The position numbers were made by a program, and so were the translations under genes. A DNA stretch of 64,000 bases from Pterobdella sp. o SKG-2022. Taxonomy: Eukaryota > Annelida > Clitellata > Hirudinida > Piscicolidae. Under the pieces are notes generated by a model, which was given only the letters and a program-made list of their open reading frames with translations, searched no databases and was not told where the DNA came from. Shown one piece after another: positions 12,701 through 25,239 of this stretch (position 1 is the stretch's first letter; each line of letters starts with the position of its first letter). The stretch covers positions 19,508,674-19,572,673 of the forward strand of contig OZ038322.1 in the NCBI GenBank assembly GCA_964035795.1. Direction: 5' to 3'.

Positions 12701-14160
12701 AAAAAAAAGTGGAGATATCTATAAATATAATGAGATTTGAATTTTATTTAAAAAACTACCAAAAACTAATGTTCATAAATTTTAAATAAAAATAGAATAT
12801 TTATTGACAAATAGTCAGTATTTGTATCAAAAATAATCATAATATGACGAAACACAAAAAAATATTAAATATAACATTGTGAAAATTTATAAAAAAGTTA
12901 ATCAATTTACCATTGAAAAAGATACAACAAATGTCAGACTGAAGAAAAAGCTTGAGGAATACGATGTAAAAGATTTAAAAAAAGAAAAGAAAAATATGAA
13001 TATACAGCAAGAACTACTTGAGTAGAGATTTTTATGAACCGCATTATTAATTATGTACAAACTTGCCAAATTTTTTATTTTACACAAGTAGTGAAGCACG
13101 ATGAATAGATAAGTGAATAAGACTTGTTTACAGTTGTTTATGAAACATATTGAAGAAATGAAAATCATTTTAAGTAATTTCTGTCTCTTCTGAAAAAAAC
13201 AAAATTTAGTTGAATTTTTTACAGTTTTTCAAAATTTAAGTTTGAATTGAATTGAAAACCTAAAATTTTTATGAAATCAAAAAAAATGCATCAAAACAGT
13301 TTCCATTTTGCCATAAATTTCAATCAAAACAGTCCAACTTTCCACCCACATAAACTCACATGCAAAATATTAAACTCTTCCTTCCATTTTGGGTTTTATG
13401 ATTACTTCAAAAAAATCTGTTTTTTGAGAAAAATAAATATTTTCACTCCAAATTTTTTATTAAATTTATCCAAACATTCAAAAATGTTTTCAAACTTATT
13501 TTATTTGAATACTTCAGTATAAGGGTTCAATAAAAACATGTTGATAGATAAAAATCATTACAATATTTGAAAATGCAATAAAGTTATTTTTGAAACATTG
13601 AAAACTTGAGATTTTGAGAATCGACTGTTTCATTAAAACATTGAAATTGAGTAATTTTGTGTATTTTCAATTAACTAAAATTTTATTTGTTTTCGTGTTT
13701 ACTTTAACTAAATTACTTGGGAAGCATAATTACTTTTGAATTACCAGAATACTTTGTAGACAAATAATTGAAACAAAGTATATGAAGCGAAATAATTTGA
13801 AAAAAAAAGTGAACACAAAAATTTAAAAAAATGCAACTGTTAGAACCTGTATGTGCAAAAATTGTAAAAAAATTATAAAATTAATCTAATGGTGATAAAC
13901 ATGAGTATGAATTCCTAAAAATTATTTGAACTTATCAAAAATAAAAAGTAAATAAAAAAATATTTAGACCAGATAAATAGTTGAAAAAAAAAAATGGAAA
14001 AAACTCAGGTTTGGGAAGTGAAAAAATGAAAATGCATGCAAATTTGATGATTCAAAATAATATAATGTTGATTATACAAATAATACTGGTATACTCCGAA
14101 TCGTAGTACACTCTGACTTTATATTACGAAAAAAACACAACAAAATAAACTAATACTAAC
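6704..14160. other. AT-rich intergenic DNA, no supported gene
   Basis: Long runs of A and T, mostly stop-rich in all frames. Only short chance ORFs occur, with no splice-compatible coding blocks or known protein motifs. A near-palindromic pair of 'cacaaac...tttgtgtttgttg' type lies around 12547-12620. I see nothing else to annotate. Confidence 0.6.
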
Positions 14161-14221
14161 ACATTGCAATTCCCACACAACAGAAATCAACAGCTTGTCA
14201 ATCACAGAAAACAGAATTGAA

Positions 14222-14276
14222 GTCGTTGCAAATATCACTTTACAACATCAACGACTTCACTGCAGAAACAATCTGC
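14222..14276 (+). repeat. dispersed repeat, copy A (matches 27994-28047 inverted)
   Basis: The segment starting GTCGTTGCAAATATCACTTT and ending CAGAAACAATCTGC is repeated, with few mismatches, on the opposite strand at 27994-28047. Weaker similarity extends upstream (ACACAACAG, ATCAACAGC). No terminal repeats or recognised protein were found, so it may be a piece of an undescribed interspersed element. Confidence 0.65.
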
Positions 14277-14733
14277 CAATGGTGTCAAGGTCTTTGTGGA
14301 AATATCATTGCCAAAAAACCGCATTATGAATGTTACACAGAAAAATCAAAAACAAATATTACTGAAATTTCAATGTGAACAGTGATATGTGCTCACTGTT
14401 TTTTATTTAAAAAAAACATTTATAAAAAAATAAAAAAAAAAAACACAAGTTGTTATAGTAATTTTTCATTAAGACGCATGGTCTATCTGATTAAAATTAA
14501 AGGTGAAGTCTCTGTTTTCTTTGAAGTTTATGCTTCAGAAGATTAAACAGTTTTAAAACTACCATTTTATTTATCTTCACAGGATTTTCATGAAAAAATC
14601 AATAACCTCAAGAGTTTTTCTTGAAAATATTCTGAATTCTATAATTTTCATTGTTGACCTTTTGATTGACCCTTCATCTTAGAGCACATTTTTGCTTTAT
14701 ACATCATCGTTTTCAACTTGATCATTACCCTTC

Positions 14734-14752
14734 TCATCATCATCATCACTTC

Positions 14753-14792
<40 letters not shown>

Positions 14793-14822
14793 ATTTTTCA
14801 TCATCATCATCATCATCACTTC

Positions 14823-14854
<32 letters not shown>
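14734..14854. repeat. (CAT)n microsatellite with higher-order duplication
   Basis: Nearly pure CAT/TCA repeats in blocks separated by CACTTCTTCATC and CAATTTTTCATC. The block plus spacer CACTTCTT occurs twice, showing duplication of a longer unit inside the microsatellite. The poly-His, poly-Ile and poly-Ser frames across it are artefacts of the repeat. Confidence 0.95.
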
Positions 14855-15339
14855 TGTTATTTTTTTTTTGTTTCTATTAGTATTCCATATGTATATAGAA
14901 AATTTAAAATATTTATAAAAATAATTGAGTAGTTGTTTACAAAAAATTTTTTTCAACAAACTGAGAAAAAACAAAAAAATGAAGTTAAATTATATTAAAA
15001 ATTTTATTTTTTTTTATCGAACTTTGAAAATATTGTAAATCGTTCCACATTTTTTGTTAAAGTTCAAAAAAATTGTTGAAAAATTTAATTTCACATACTT
15101 TAAAACTGAAATTTATCAAGCTTATTCATTAATCATTCCAAAACATTAATTAATTAAAACTATGTACTGGAGATTGATTAATAACGCTTTTTGCCTGCAT
15201 TCCAACGACCAAAAAATTTAAAGAAAAAATTTTCAGTTGTTAAAATAACTCACTATTAAACAATATTACGAACTGACGATTTATTTTTCTTGGTAAAAAA
15301 AGTTGAAAATTCTTGTTTGAACATATAGTTTTTCTTTAT

Positions 15340-15430
15340 TTTTTGAAGTTATATTGGCCGGTGCATGCAGCGTTGGCTTATAATGGCCGTGTCAGCAGAT
15401 CTTGTGCTTCGCTCTTAGTCGCCCAATAAA
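15340..15430 (+). promoter_or_regulatory. GC-richer island 5' of the spliced gene (possible promoter or UTR)
   Basis: A short island of balanced composition in otherwise AT-rich DNA, with two TGGCCG motifs (15355-15385) and a TCAGCAG, about 340 bases before the proposed start codon at 15767. It is not a tRNA and has no ORF. Position and composition are the only reasons to suggest a promoter or 5' UTR segment. Confidence 0.2.
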
Positions 15431-15766
15431 TTGTGTTCTTTTATGAATTTTAAACAATATGGTATTCAAAAAAACTTTTTGAATTGAGCAAAAAAAGTTT
15501 AAACTGCTATAGAGTTGTTCGATTTGAGTTGTTACTTATGGTTTTGATCGAGTCAACATCCAAATAATCTGAATGATCTTCATTTACGATTCAATCTCAT
15601 GTTTTAAAGTATTTACAACTCAAAAAAATAATCTTTATCAGGAAATTGAAAAATGAGAAAAATTAAATTATTAAACGTTAGAAGTGTGAAGTGGTAGTCG
15701 AATTTCAAAGCTGTTGAGTAGAATTAATTTTTGACATATCCCTCGATAGCGCCAAAGCTCAAAATC

Positions 15767-15881
15767 ATGAAAGGGAGGTTTGCATCTGCAACGACTTACA
15801 CATTTTTTCTTTTTGCAACAAAAGCTTTGTCTTCTTCAATCATACTTTTATCAACAAACATTATTTTTCTCTCTTCGATAG
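15767..15881 (+). CDS. exon 1: start codon and signal-like segment
   Basis: ATG at 15767 begins MKGRFASATTYTFF and continues to a hydrophobic stretch SSSIILLSTNIIFLSSI, which I read as a signal peptide core. The exon ends in ATAG|GTATGTTT, a strong donor, in phase 1, which is exactly what exon 2 needs (G + TA gives Val). An upstream in-frame extension exists but no earlier ATG was chosen, because the 5' side looks like UTR. Support is donor quality, phase and the hydrophobic content; there is no homology. Confidence 0.55.
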
Positions 15882-18800
15882 GTATGTTTGAAGATTCAAC
15901 TGAAATAGATACATATTTGCTATTTTTACTTTTTATAAAAATAGTTTTAATGAGATAAATAGATTTTTAAAAAATAAAAAATAAAAAGTTTTAAAATATA
16001 TTCAACAATTTTAAAGAATTTTTACTAACATTCAAGTTGACCTTTATATTAAATCTGTGTAAGCCCTAAATCCATTTTAATTTTGCAATGATTTTTGTCT
16101 CAACATTGGAAAAAATTTTCTTCAAATTATTTATTCATAGATTATTTTTCTAAGCACCCAACTTCTTCAGAACATGTGGTAAAAACTTTGCATTGAGTTT
16201 GATCACAATTTCATTTCTTATCAATATTTGATCAGCCGAATGTGGGTTCTCATTTATTTGTTTTTCAAGTTGTTTTTGTTAACTCCAACTTTTCAGCAAT
16301 TGAGCAAAGATTAAATACTCGTATATGAATAAAATTTGTTTCAAGCAAATAGAAAATTTTTGAATGCATGTTTTTCATCCGAAAAATAAAGTTAATTAAA
16401 CTTGAGCTAATCTCATTGTTAGAAGTAAGTCAAATTGTAATTTAGTTTAAATAAAATATTCATTAGTTCAAATTTATTTTAGGTTAAATTCAATTTGAAG
16501 TTTTTTTTCAATTCAAAAGCATTGCAATGTACTTATCAAAGAAAAGAATTGAAAAAACTTTTTCGGTGCATTTCTTCATGAAACGATATTTGCTGATTTG
16601 ATTTTCTACAATTTTTTATTAATCTGAAAATCAATGAATCTTTAGAATTTTTTACAAAAGTTCGAGTTTTTCATTGTTGAAATAAACAATTAAAGCTATT
16701 AAAATTTTTCACTCAATCAATTTTTAATTTAAAAAACTTTTGAAATATATGTGAAATATGAGAAAAAGCTTTTAGAAACTTTTCAAAAATGAATGTCTGT
16801 TCTGGGTGTAAGTCCGATTTATTAAGCTGCTTGAATTCTTAAAAGAAAACGATAAGGTATGAATAAAAACATCAAAAATGTACATTACAAACGTGCACAA
16901 TAAAATTAAGAAATCACCAATATCGTACAGCAAAGTAAATGAATCGGGTGTACAAGCTTAATGACAGTGCCACAAATCATAAATGAGGTAACAAACACAG
17001 ATCAGCCCCACATCAATCATATCCGCGAATTGACATTCAACTCGGGCCTGCTATATCTTTATCGTTATTTACAAATTTTTGAGAAATTTTTCTAATTTCT
17101 CAACCAGCTTTGAAGTGAAATATTTTTTGAAATTTGCTTCTTGCTATAAATTAGACCTATTATATATAATTTCTTTTATCCACTTTAAATTTTTTTGAAT
17201 TTTTTTTTATCTTTAAATGAACTTTTCTAAATATTTAAGTAAAATCCATAAATTTTCAATATTTTCGTGTCAGCGCATTACATTCTGGAAATAAATAGAA
17301 GAAAATTTCAAGCAAATATACCGAAAAAGAAGTTTATGATTTTTATTACACTAAAACAGAAATAATAGTCAATGTTTGAATGAATAATAATAGTGATTTA
17401 CACTAAAATAAAAAAACTCTCACTCTTAAGAAAAGTATGAGAAAATTTTAATCTGCTTTTTAAAAACTCATGGAATTCAAATCGCCCAAAAAGGTAGTCA
17501 TTAAAAGCTATATACTTTTCTGAACTCAACAAAAGAATCTCAAATTCAAAAAAGTTTTTTTGTTGAAAAAATAAACATTTGAATTTTTTTTTAAAGATTT
17601 TTTGTGTAAAAGAACATTAGAAAAACTTCATGAAAAACTGATAAAGTTGAGGCATTTGAGTTTATTTGGAACTGCTCACAGGCGAAATAACTTTTATTAT
17701 ACATTGAAAAAAACAATTAAAATTCAATGAACTTCAACAGAGAAAAAATATTAGAACAAAAAAATTTATAAATTCAAATGCTTTTTTATCCTCATGAGAA
17801 ATTCAGTTTAGAATAAAAAAAAATTCAATTTAACTTATAAACAAACAAAAATTGCTAGCTTTCATAAATTTTTTAAAACTCAATTCAAACTCTCTCGAAA
17901 TGAAACTTTACTGGTATGCCATAAAAAAATAAAAAATTGAAGATCAATATATCTATTTCGGAAGATGATTTAATTAAAGAATAAGCCAAATCTATGGCTG
18001 TTTAGGGTACACAAATTGGAACAGTTTTGCATAAGAAAGTTTTATTGAGGATTTATGAAAATCTATTTCACTATACTTAATAGAATTTTTGAATCTAAAT
18101 TTTTATTCTTTGAAAAAAACTGACTAAGGCATTAACTCGGTTGAAAATTTACAACCGGTTCAAATTTTTTGCATTTTAAAAGTTACTTGAAAAATTGTTA
18201 ACGATGCTTTCAGAATTATTGGAACCTAAAAACTTAATTTTCTAATAAAAATGAATGAGATTCGTATATTTTAATGAACAACCCTATAGCCTGTACTTTA
18301 TTTGATATAATAATGCCAATTTATATAGCGCTTAGAAAATAACTGAGGCACGTGAGTATATACTTTAAAATTTTAAATTTTCAAATAAAAAAGTTTAACA
18401 ACAAAAACGTTTTTGTTGTAACTAATAGACCCAGCTTTAAGTTAACAGATGCGCAAAGTTTGTAACTAATTTTTGAGAAAGGCCAGTGTTTTTGCAATCT
18501 TCGTTTAAATTTTAAATATTTTAAGAAATTAATTAGCGTTTGACAACCATTATCAATCGTGTACAATAGGTCTAACATGATATAATATGGAGGTATTTGG
18601 TGCCATTAAAATCTTTAATGAGAAAATTGTGTGCAGTAGGGTGCAAAAGCAAAAACCCATAAATAACAAACAAGGGCACTTGTGTTTCAATAGAATTCAA
18701 CATTCATTACTGATGTTAGAGATTAAAATAAACCAAAATTGATTTAAAAAATAAGGCTCAAAAAATGAATTTTTGTAAAAAAAAGATCTGAAAAATAAGT

Positions 18801-19657
18801 TTTTTGAAGCCTTTTAAAATATTAATAATGAATAAAACTCTAAAAAAGTTTTCTTGTGTATTTCTGAAATTGAATAATAAAATAAAACGTATGTTTTAAA
18901 AATTATAGCTTTTGAAATTCAAGGAATTTGATGTGTGAGTTAGCGTGTGAAAGCATCTGATGGGGGTTGTAGTTGCTCCATTCGATAAAACCCTTTAGAA
19001 AGAAAAATAAAACAGAATGTTCAACCAAAATTATTTTATTTTTTTAAGATATTCTTATACACGCAGAATTTTTCCAACAAAGAGTCATAAAAATTTATTT
19101 AAAAAAAGTTAGCTTAGAAAATAAGATTTAAATAGAATGGTTTTGAGGTCTTCATTAGCTTTTTTATTAGCAGCTCTAAAAGTTTTCTCTTTTAAATGTA
19201 TACATGTAGTTTACTTTGAGCTCATTTCATTATTTATGCCTTTTTTCTAAAGTTGCTTTTATTTTTTCTTCAAATTTAACACTTGCTCATAAAGCTAAAA
19301 GACCAATTGCAAAATGCTTTCAGTTGTTTTAATGCAAGTTTATGTTTGATTCCGAACGTTGCTCGAAAATTTTTGTGAAGGCTTTTTGAATAAATTTGAA
19401 ATTATTGAAAACTTTCTATTAAGAATAAATTTTTTGATCAAATAACTTTTCAATTCAATTTATTTCTTTAAAAATAATCTTTATTTGTAACAGTTATTTT
19501 ATTAAAGTTTCACTTTAGGAATCAAGACTAAACGAATAATTTTAAGCAAAAAAAGTTTAAAAGTAATTCCCAAAGAATCCACCAATCGCTAATAATTAAA
19601 TTCCTCTTTTAATTTCAACATTCAATAAAAAAATAAACCCACTTTTTATTTATGCAG
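15882..19657. other. intron 1, nothing else seen
   Basis: AT-rich intronic DNA. A short balanced stretch around 16945-17050 has no open frame or recognisable motif. No mobile element was identified. Confidence 0.55.
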
Positions 19658-19826
19658 TACAAGCTTCAAGCAGCCAAGCGTGTGAGTTCCCATTGAAATG
19701 GCAGTCGAAATGGAGAGCGAAATGGTGGAATAGTGATAACAATCTTATAACCATTACAGCCAACCATATTAGTAACAAAGGATTTTGTGTAGGAATGAAC
19801 AATAACATGCATCTTATTGAAAACAA
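19658..19826 (+). CDS. exon 2: N-terminal DUF7044-like block
   Basis: The acceptor is TTTTTATTTATGCAG and the donor AACAA|GTGAGT. In the only frame without stops (two bases completing the first codon) it reads QACEFPLKWQSKWRAKWW, then ITITANHISNKGFCVG and HLIEN. A Cys-x-Phe-Pro start, repeated Trp, an Ile/Val-rich strand, a GxC and a final Leu-Ile-Glu is the pattern I remember for DUF7044. The other two frames stop quickly. The exon exits in phase 2. Confidence 0.8.
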
Positions 19827-21827
19827 GTGAGTTTGTTATTATAAGAATTAGTTTATCGACAAAATTTATGAACGGTTTATTAGTAAGATGTATGTAGCGT
19901 TTGCAAACTGAAAATATTTTTAGGTACTTTTATTATAAGTTACTATTCTCAATCAAAGTTTTGGGGATTTTGAAAATACATATAAACTGTCAACTACTCA
20001 AGACTGTTATTAAAACTTTTATAGAAGAAATTTAAAATATTTTTCAATCCTGTATAACTAATTTCTAATTAAGCATCCAAAAACTTTGAAGATAAAATTC
20101 CAATTATTTGAAATCCCCTTCTTTCAATCAAATAAGTATTTTCTTGGTTTTTTGAAAACATTCATTTGAACAATGTATTCCAACAAAAATAATTCGATTG
20201 CAAAAAATTGAAATTAAGGCAAAAGTTTTATTAATATATTATATAAATGAGTTTTATTAAATTTTTGTTAGGAATTAATATTTTTTTGATATGTATTTTT
20301 TAAAATTCATATAGTTTCATTTTTCAAAAAAAATTCAATATTTCATTATATTGTCTAACTTTTGCATGTCGTCAGACATTTTTCTCAGTTCCTGCTTTGT
20401 TATTCAGATGAATGCTAATGCTTGTGAAATCTTTTTCAGAGCCACTATTGTTTTAGGGGATTTTTTTAAAACAGTAATTTTGTTGAGTTGATAAAACTGT
20501 TAATAGATTTTGACAAGGGAATGAGACTAGTTTTGAAACATAGTTTTTGTGGAATTTTTTTTAAAATCTTGTAGTTTTATTCAAGATTTTTTGGTTTGTT
20601 GCAAAAAATAGATTACCGGTCGATATGTTTTCAAGCCAGAAAATGCTTGTCCCGAAGGGAAAGGCAACGGTAGAATGAGCCCGATCGTTACTCGTATTTT
20701 CAGTCAAGGGCTATGAGCCATAGCCATAGAATAGGTGGAATGCATGCATTGAAAATATTTACTTTTTTATCCTTACTGATTTAATTTTTGCGCCAGAGTC
20801 TACAGATTGCCTGTTGTTATTAGTATTATTGCTTTTCAATGTTCTATTTTTATTAATGAAATTGGTTTTCTCAAAAAAGTTTTTGAGCTTCGTCTTTTGA
20901 TACACTCAAATTATATTTCACTGACAAATGAGCAAAAGTTATTGCAACCACCACTTTGACACACGGGTCCTCCACATATTTATGCTTTTTTAAACAATTA
21001 TTAATTTAATGAGCCACTCCTTCCATACTCTCAACAAATCTACAAGTTTCTTTTCGACATAGCTCTAGTTGTATGATATTTTTTACTACTTAATTACCAA
21101 AATTGCTTTCCGATCAAAACTTTCAAACTCACGTTTATTTTAAGGCTTCTATCCATTTCTGGTTTTAAGCGTCTTTGCAGCAAAACTATTTTGAACATTG
21201 TTATCTATATAGGACTCATAACAGCCACATTAACAAAAATGAATAGGAATAAAATAAAAATAAATATCATATAAAATTGATAAAAGAAATTACTTCTAAT
21301 AAAACAGAGTTATTGCAGTAAAAACTTGAGCAATTTTTTTAAAGGCTGTCATTTTTTTAATACAAACTGAAATTGAAAAAGAAGAAACTATTTAAAACCA
21401 AGTGTATACAGTACAGAAATTTAGGTTCTGGTTATAAAATATTGAAATATTATTCTTTATTGGTCCTAGGAAGCTGACGTTGAACTGCGTCAAACATAGC
21501 ACCTGCAATTCAAGCTTGTTTTTTTGTTATAACCTGGATAACAGTAGACTTCAGTAACATGTACTGACAAAATGATGTCCTGATATCGTTGTGGCTTGGC
21601 AGATGATAATTCTTTTTTGACAACGGCAGGAAAAACTGCCCAAATGTGGAAACAGTGGATCTTGAAAAATAATTTCAGGTTGAAAGTTAGCTTGGGCTGA
21701 TGCTATGTAAAAACTTTTCTATTAAAAAAATTTGTTCTTATGAATAATGCTATCAGTATCAATAATCTTGACCGAGTGTTGTCAACCCCAGCTACGAGGC
21801 ACAGAATTGTAACCAGTAGTAGTAGTA
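19827..21827. other. intron 2, left part, nothing recognised
   Basis: AT-rich, stop-rich DNA. A less AT-rich patch at 20625-20760 (ACCGGTCGATATG, CCCGATCG, a repeated AGCCATAG) carries no recognisable RNA or coding pattern. The fossil LINE starts just to the right. Confidence 0.5.
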
Positions 21828-22550
21828 CTAGTGCATCCGAGCTTCAGTTTGGGACACGACGTAATTTATTCTCCATACTTGCCTATCAGCTTTACGTAAC
21901 TCGTTAGAAGTTAACCCAGTTTTTTTGAAGAACGTCTTTCAGTGTTATATTTGAAGTCTTCTTCTACAAGCCTCATCCGAAGTCCAAAACTACACTGTTT
22001 GCAGGCTCGTTGTGCCGAGCTACAAATCCAGCAAGCGCTAATCGACTTCTCTTGATTATGGTGGACAACTTTGGAACTAAACTAAATAGCTGAGTATTTG
22101 ATGGGTGGTTCCTCCAAGAGATATTTTTGACTTTTTGAAGCATGCGAGTGTAGGGTGCCATCAACTTTCTTCCCTGCAGCATTGGTCATTACCCAGGATT
22201 CACACCTGTATAGCAGTATGGACTCTACAGTAGATTTGAATATCCTAACTTTCGTTTCCATGGTAATGAGAGAGTTCCAGCTTTTTTGCTAGAGGGTTGA
22301 AAACGTCCCATGATTTTTCGATTCGGGTTTTTTGAAAAGTTGGTGTTGCCTTCCAAAAAAGAAAATCACCAACCTTTTCAATTTCGTCACCATTCATAGC
22401 ATGGATATGATTCTCTACAAAGAGATTCAAATGCCTTGCTTTGGTCTTGCTGGCATTGAAGAAAAGACCTATATTTTGAGTTGCTGTCTCAATTTTTTTA
22501 GAAGACTCAGCTTTCTTGACCGTATCTTCCATCAAAGTGTAATCAACTTG
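21828..22550 (-). pseudogene. LINE reverse-transcriptase C-terminal fossil
   Basis: Decayed RT C-terminus in intron 2, antisense to the host gene. From 22550 downward: a YTLMEDTVKKAESSKK stretch where relatives have the region just after the RT active site, IGLFFNASKTKARHL, IHAMNGDEIEKVGDFLFW, then after frame breaks APYTRMLQKVKNISWRNHP and LALAGFVARH. A last in-frame piece reads LTSNELRKADRQVW and stops with TAG at 21828. The series (NA-KTE, LNG, V--F-YLG, CYTRMLR--LN-SW, RLAGHC-RH) is the standard end of a LINE family common in aquatic invertebrates. Multiple stops and frameshifts; it is not functional. Confidence 0.75.
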
Positions 22551-24284
22551 GTTAACTTATTATTGAAATCTACACAGCTTCCCAATAAAGCGATTATTTT
22601 AGCTACAAAACAACAAGAACCATGGGTAAATTTATTGAAAGAGTGTGGATATGTTATTCATAAAAAATCTGCGTTTGCAGAAATATAGCTCAGAAAGAAT
22701 AACAAAAATTGATAATTCTGATATTGTTCTACAAATGAGTGTGATTTGATTTTCATACATAATTGATAACTTTGATCTTTTGAATCCTTGTGGAAATCTA
22801 CACAGACAATATTTCATATGAGAAACTCAACAACGAGACTATTTCAAAAATATATTTCGAATAATAGTTTGAATATTCAATAACTTGAAGGTTTGAAATT
22901 TATCGGGAACATTAATAGCTTTAAAAGCTATCATTAATGAGATGATGAAGCTTATAATTTCAATGAATTTTGTTTGATTCCAATCATTTTTTCCTATTTA
23001 CAATTTATTTTCAAAACATTCATTAAAGATTTAGAATAATTTTTCAAAAGTTTTTAAGGGATTATAAATTTTGAAAAAAATCCGGGTTTATAGGGAAAAG
23101 TTTAATAAAAAATCCAAAATAAGTTTGAAATTTTAAGTTCTTTCTATATAATAACTTAAGATTCATAATTGAAATATTTTCATGATTATACACATTCAAA
23201 CTTGCCTCCCATATAAAAATAATAAATCAATTATTCATAGAAAAAACTGATAGCAATAATTTGAATGAAGGACACAATCGGGTACAAAGTTTGGTCATGC
23301 TTGCTGAAGCATGTATGAAGTCGGTACCAACCGCAATCACTGACAGTCTTATGAAACGTTTTTTTGAATGAGATTTTAAAATTCTTTACAGTAGGTAGTG
23401 AAGTATTTTTTTCTCTGGGCTTAACCCACTTTTTATCACAAAAAAAAAATTTAATTTATAAGCGAAAATTATACACTATTTTGGAATCCGATCAAAAACA
23501 CTTCAACAATAAATTTCAAGTTTTTTAACAAAAAAATAATGAGAAAAATAATTCCCAAAAATATTCTTTTGTTTCAGGTAAAAATCTTCACAGAACCACT
23601 AAAAACTCTTTTGAAAGCAAAAAATCTCGAAACGTTCTAAATGATGAGCATACATTAAATTAAAATTAACAACTAATAGTAATAAAGAGGATTTACTTCC
23701 ACTTAAGCCGGCAACATTATCTTAAAAAGTAAGAGTTATTGACTCAAACCCGAGTCAAATGCCACCTGCGGGATGCTTCAAACTCGAGTCTATATTTCTG
23801 TATTTCCACGCTCTTTTTCGAATTTAATCATTTTTATATTGAAATTGTTGACTAAAAACTTTGCCTCTGAAGCCTCTGAAACCGATCCAAAATACGCTAC
23901 TAAAAGTCGAAAATTACTTTATAGTTTTTTTGTCAAACTAAATAAAAAAAATAACTAATTAGAATTTATGTTTTCGATTGTTTTTAATCTTTTTGTTTTC
24001 CAATATAAATCAATGGTGAATATAATTATGGAAAACTCAAAGAAACATTCTTTGAAATTTATTAGTTTCCAATTATTTTTATTGTTGAATATTCTAAAAA
24101 AATATTCTAATTGTCGAAGCATTTCAGCATTTGCCTTTATTCGGTTTAGATTGAAATTTGATTTACACAAAATTCAAATTGAACTAAAAATTAAATTTTA
24201 GTTCATACTAAATTCAACTTTTCATTTACAAAAAATTAAATTTTCTTTCACGAAGAAAATATTATTCCCGACTATTTTTTTCAG
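22551..24284. other. intron 2, right part, nothing recognised
   Basis: AT-rich sequence. A patch at 23270-23345 and a CGAGTC/GACTCG-containing stretch at 23735-23795 are less AT-rich. They do not fold into a tRNA pattern that I can follow and have no long frame. Confidence 0.5.
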
Positions 24285-24352
24285 GTTTCTTCACTGCTAC
24301 CAATGCTTGGAAATTATTGAACGAAACTACAACATCTTACAATATAGAGAAA
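24285..24352 (+). CDS. exon 3: CYQC motif, continues DUF7044-like domain
   Basis: A 68-base exon after CTATTTTTTTCAG, with donor GAAA|GTAAGA. It takes phase 2 (AA + G gives Lys) and encodes FLHCYQCLEIIERN followed by YNILQYRE. A Cys-Tyr-x-Cys pair followed by a conserved NxLQYRE-type strand is the expected continuation after exon 2 in the family. It exits in phase 1. The fit of sequence, both splice sites and both phases makes this one of the firmest exons although it is only 22 codons long. Confidence 0.85.
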
Positions 24353-25239
24353 GTAAGAAACATTCCACATTTTTGTGATTAAATTTATCATTGAAATTGA
24401 TTCTCGAAATTCACTATTTTTTAATTGATTGAAAAAAATTTAGATTTCTTTTGAATTATTTCTTTGAAATTTTTAGTTTAGTTTTCAATATTTTCAATTA
24501 TATAAATTTTCTTTTTTCTATGTTATTAAAATTATACATTTGAAAATTTTTACACGCGTTCCAAAATTTGAAATCTATCAGATGAAGCGATTTAATGCAA
24601 CTTGAAACTTCAATTCTCTCGAAATATTTATTAAAAATAAGGTATCGTTATTAAAGTATGCGTACTTTTCTGGTATGATTCTAGCAGACTTCTTCAAAAA
24701 ACACCGGTTATTTAACGAAAAAAAAACTCATTCATAGAACTTTGTTATTTACTGCATTCATTTCATTTTTGACTTCGTGCTTATCATTGAAAATGGGTAC
24801 AATTGGTTTGTACGAAAAATTGAAATCGACGCAGCACAGCTATTTCCACTCAAAGAATAATTGAAAAGTAATCATTGCTTGTTGACCCAATAATCATGAA
24901 ATCATTGTGGCAGCAGACGACTGATAGAGCAATAGGTGTTGTAGTTGAAAATCTCAACACGAACGACTAAATCTTTGTGATAGTTTTTTTTCAAAAAGAA
25001 GCAGTTCTTTGTTCAAAATTTTATAGAAATGCACTGCTCACTTTAACATGAATAACGATTTGAGAAAAATATTCAAAATTCTGGCTTTTCCACTCAAATA
25101 AACTTTCCGCGGCTTAGGGTTTTTCTTTTTCAGTCGAAGTTATATTTCAACACAAAAGTTCATGCAATAAATATTTTTATTATGAATTGAAAATATAACT
25201 AAAAAACGTGCTGCAATAATTACAGTATATCAAAAATAT

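Noticed and set aside
23735..23795. Possible tRNA (CGAGTC / GACTC repeats)
   Set aside because: No cloverleaf with acceptor stem, anticodon loop and T-loop could be followed.
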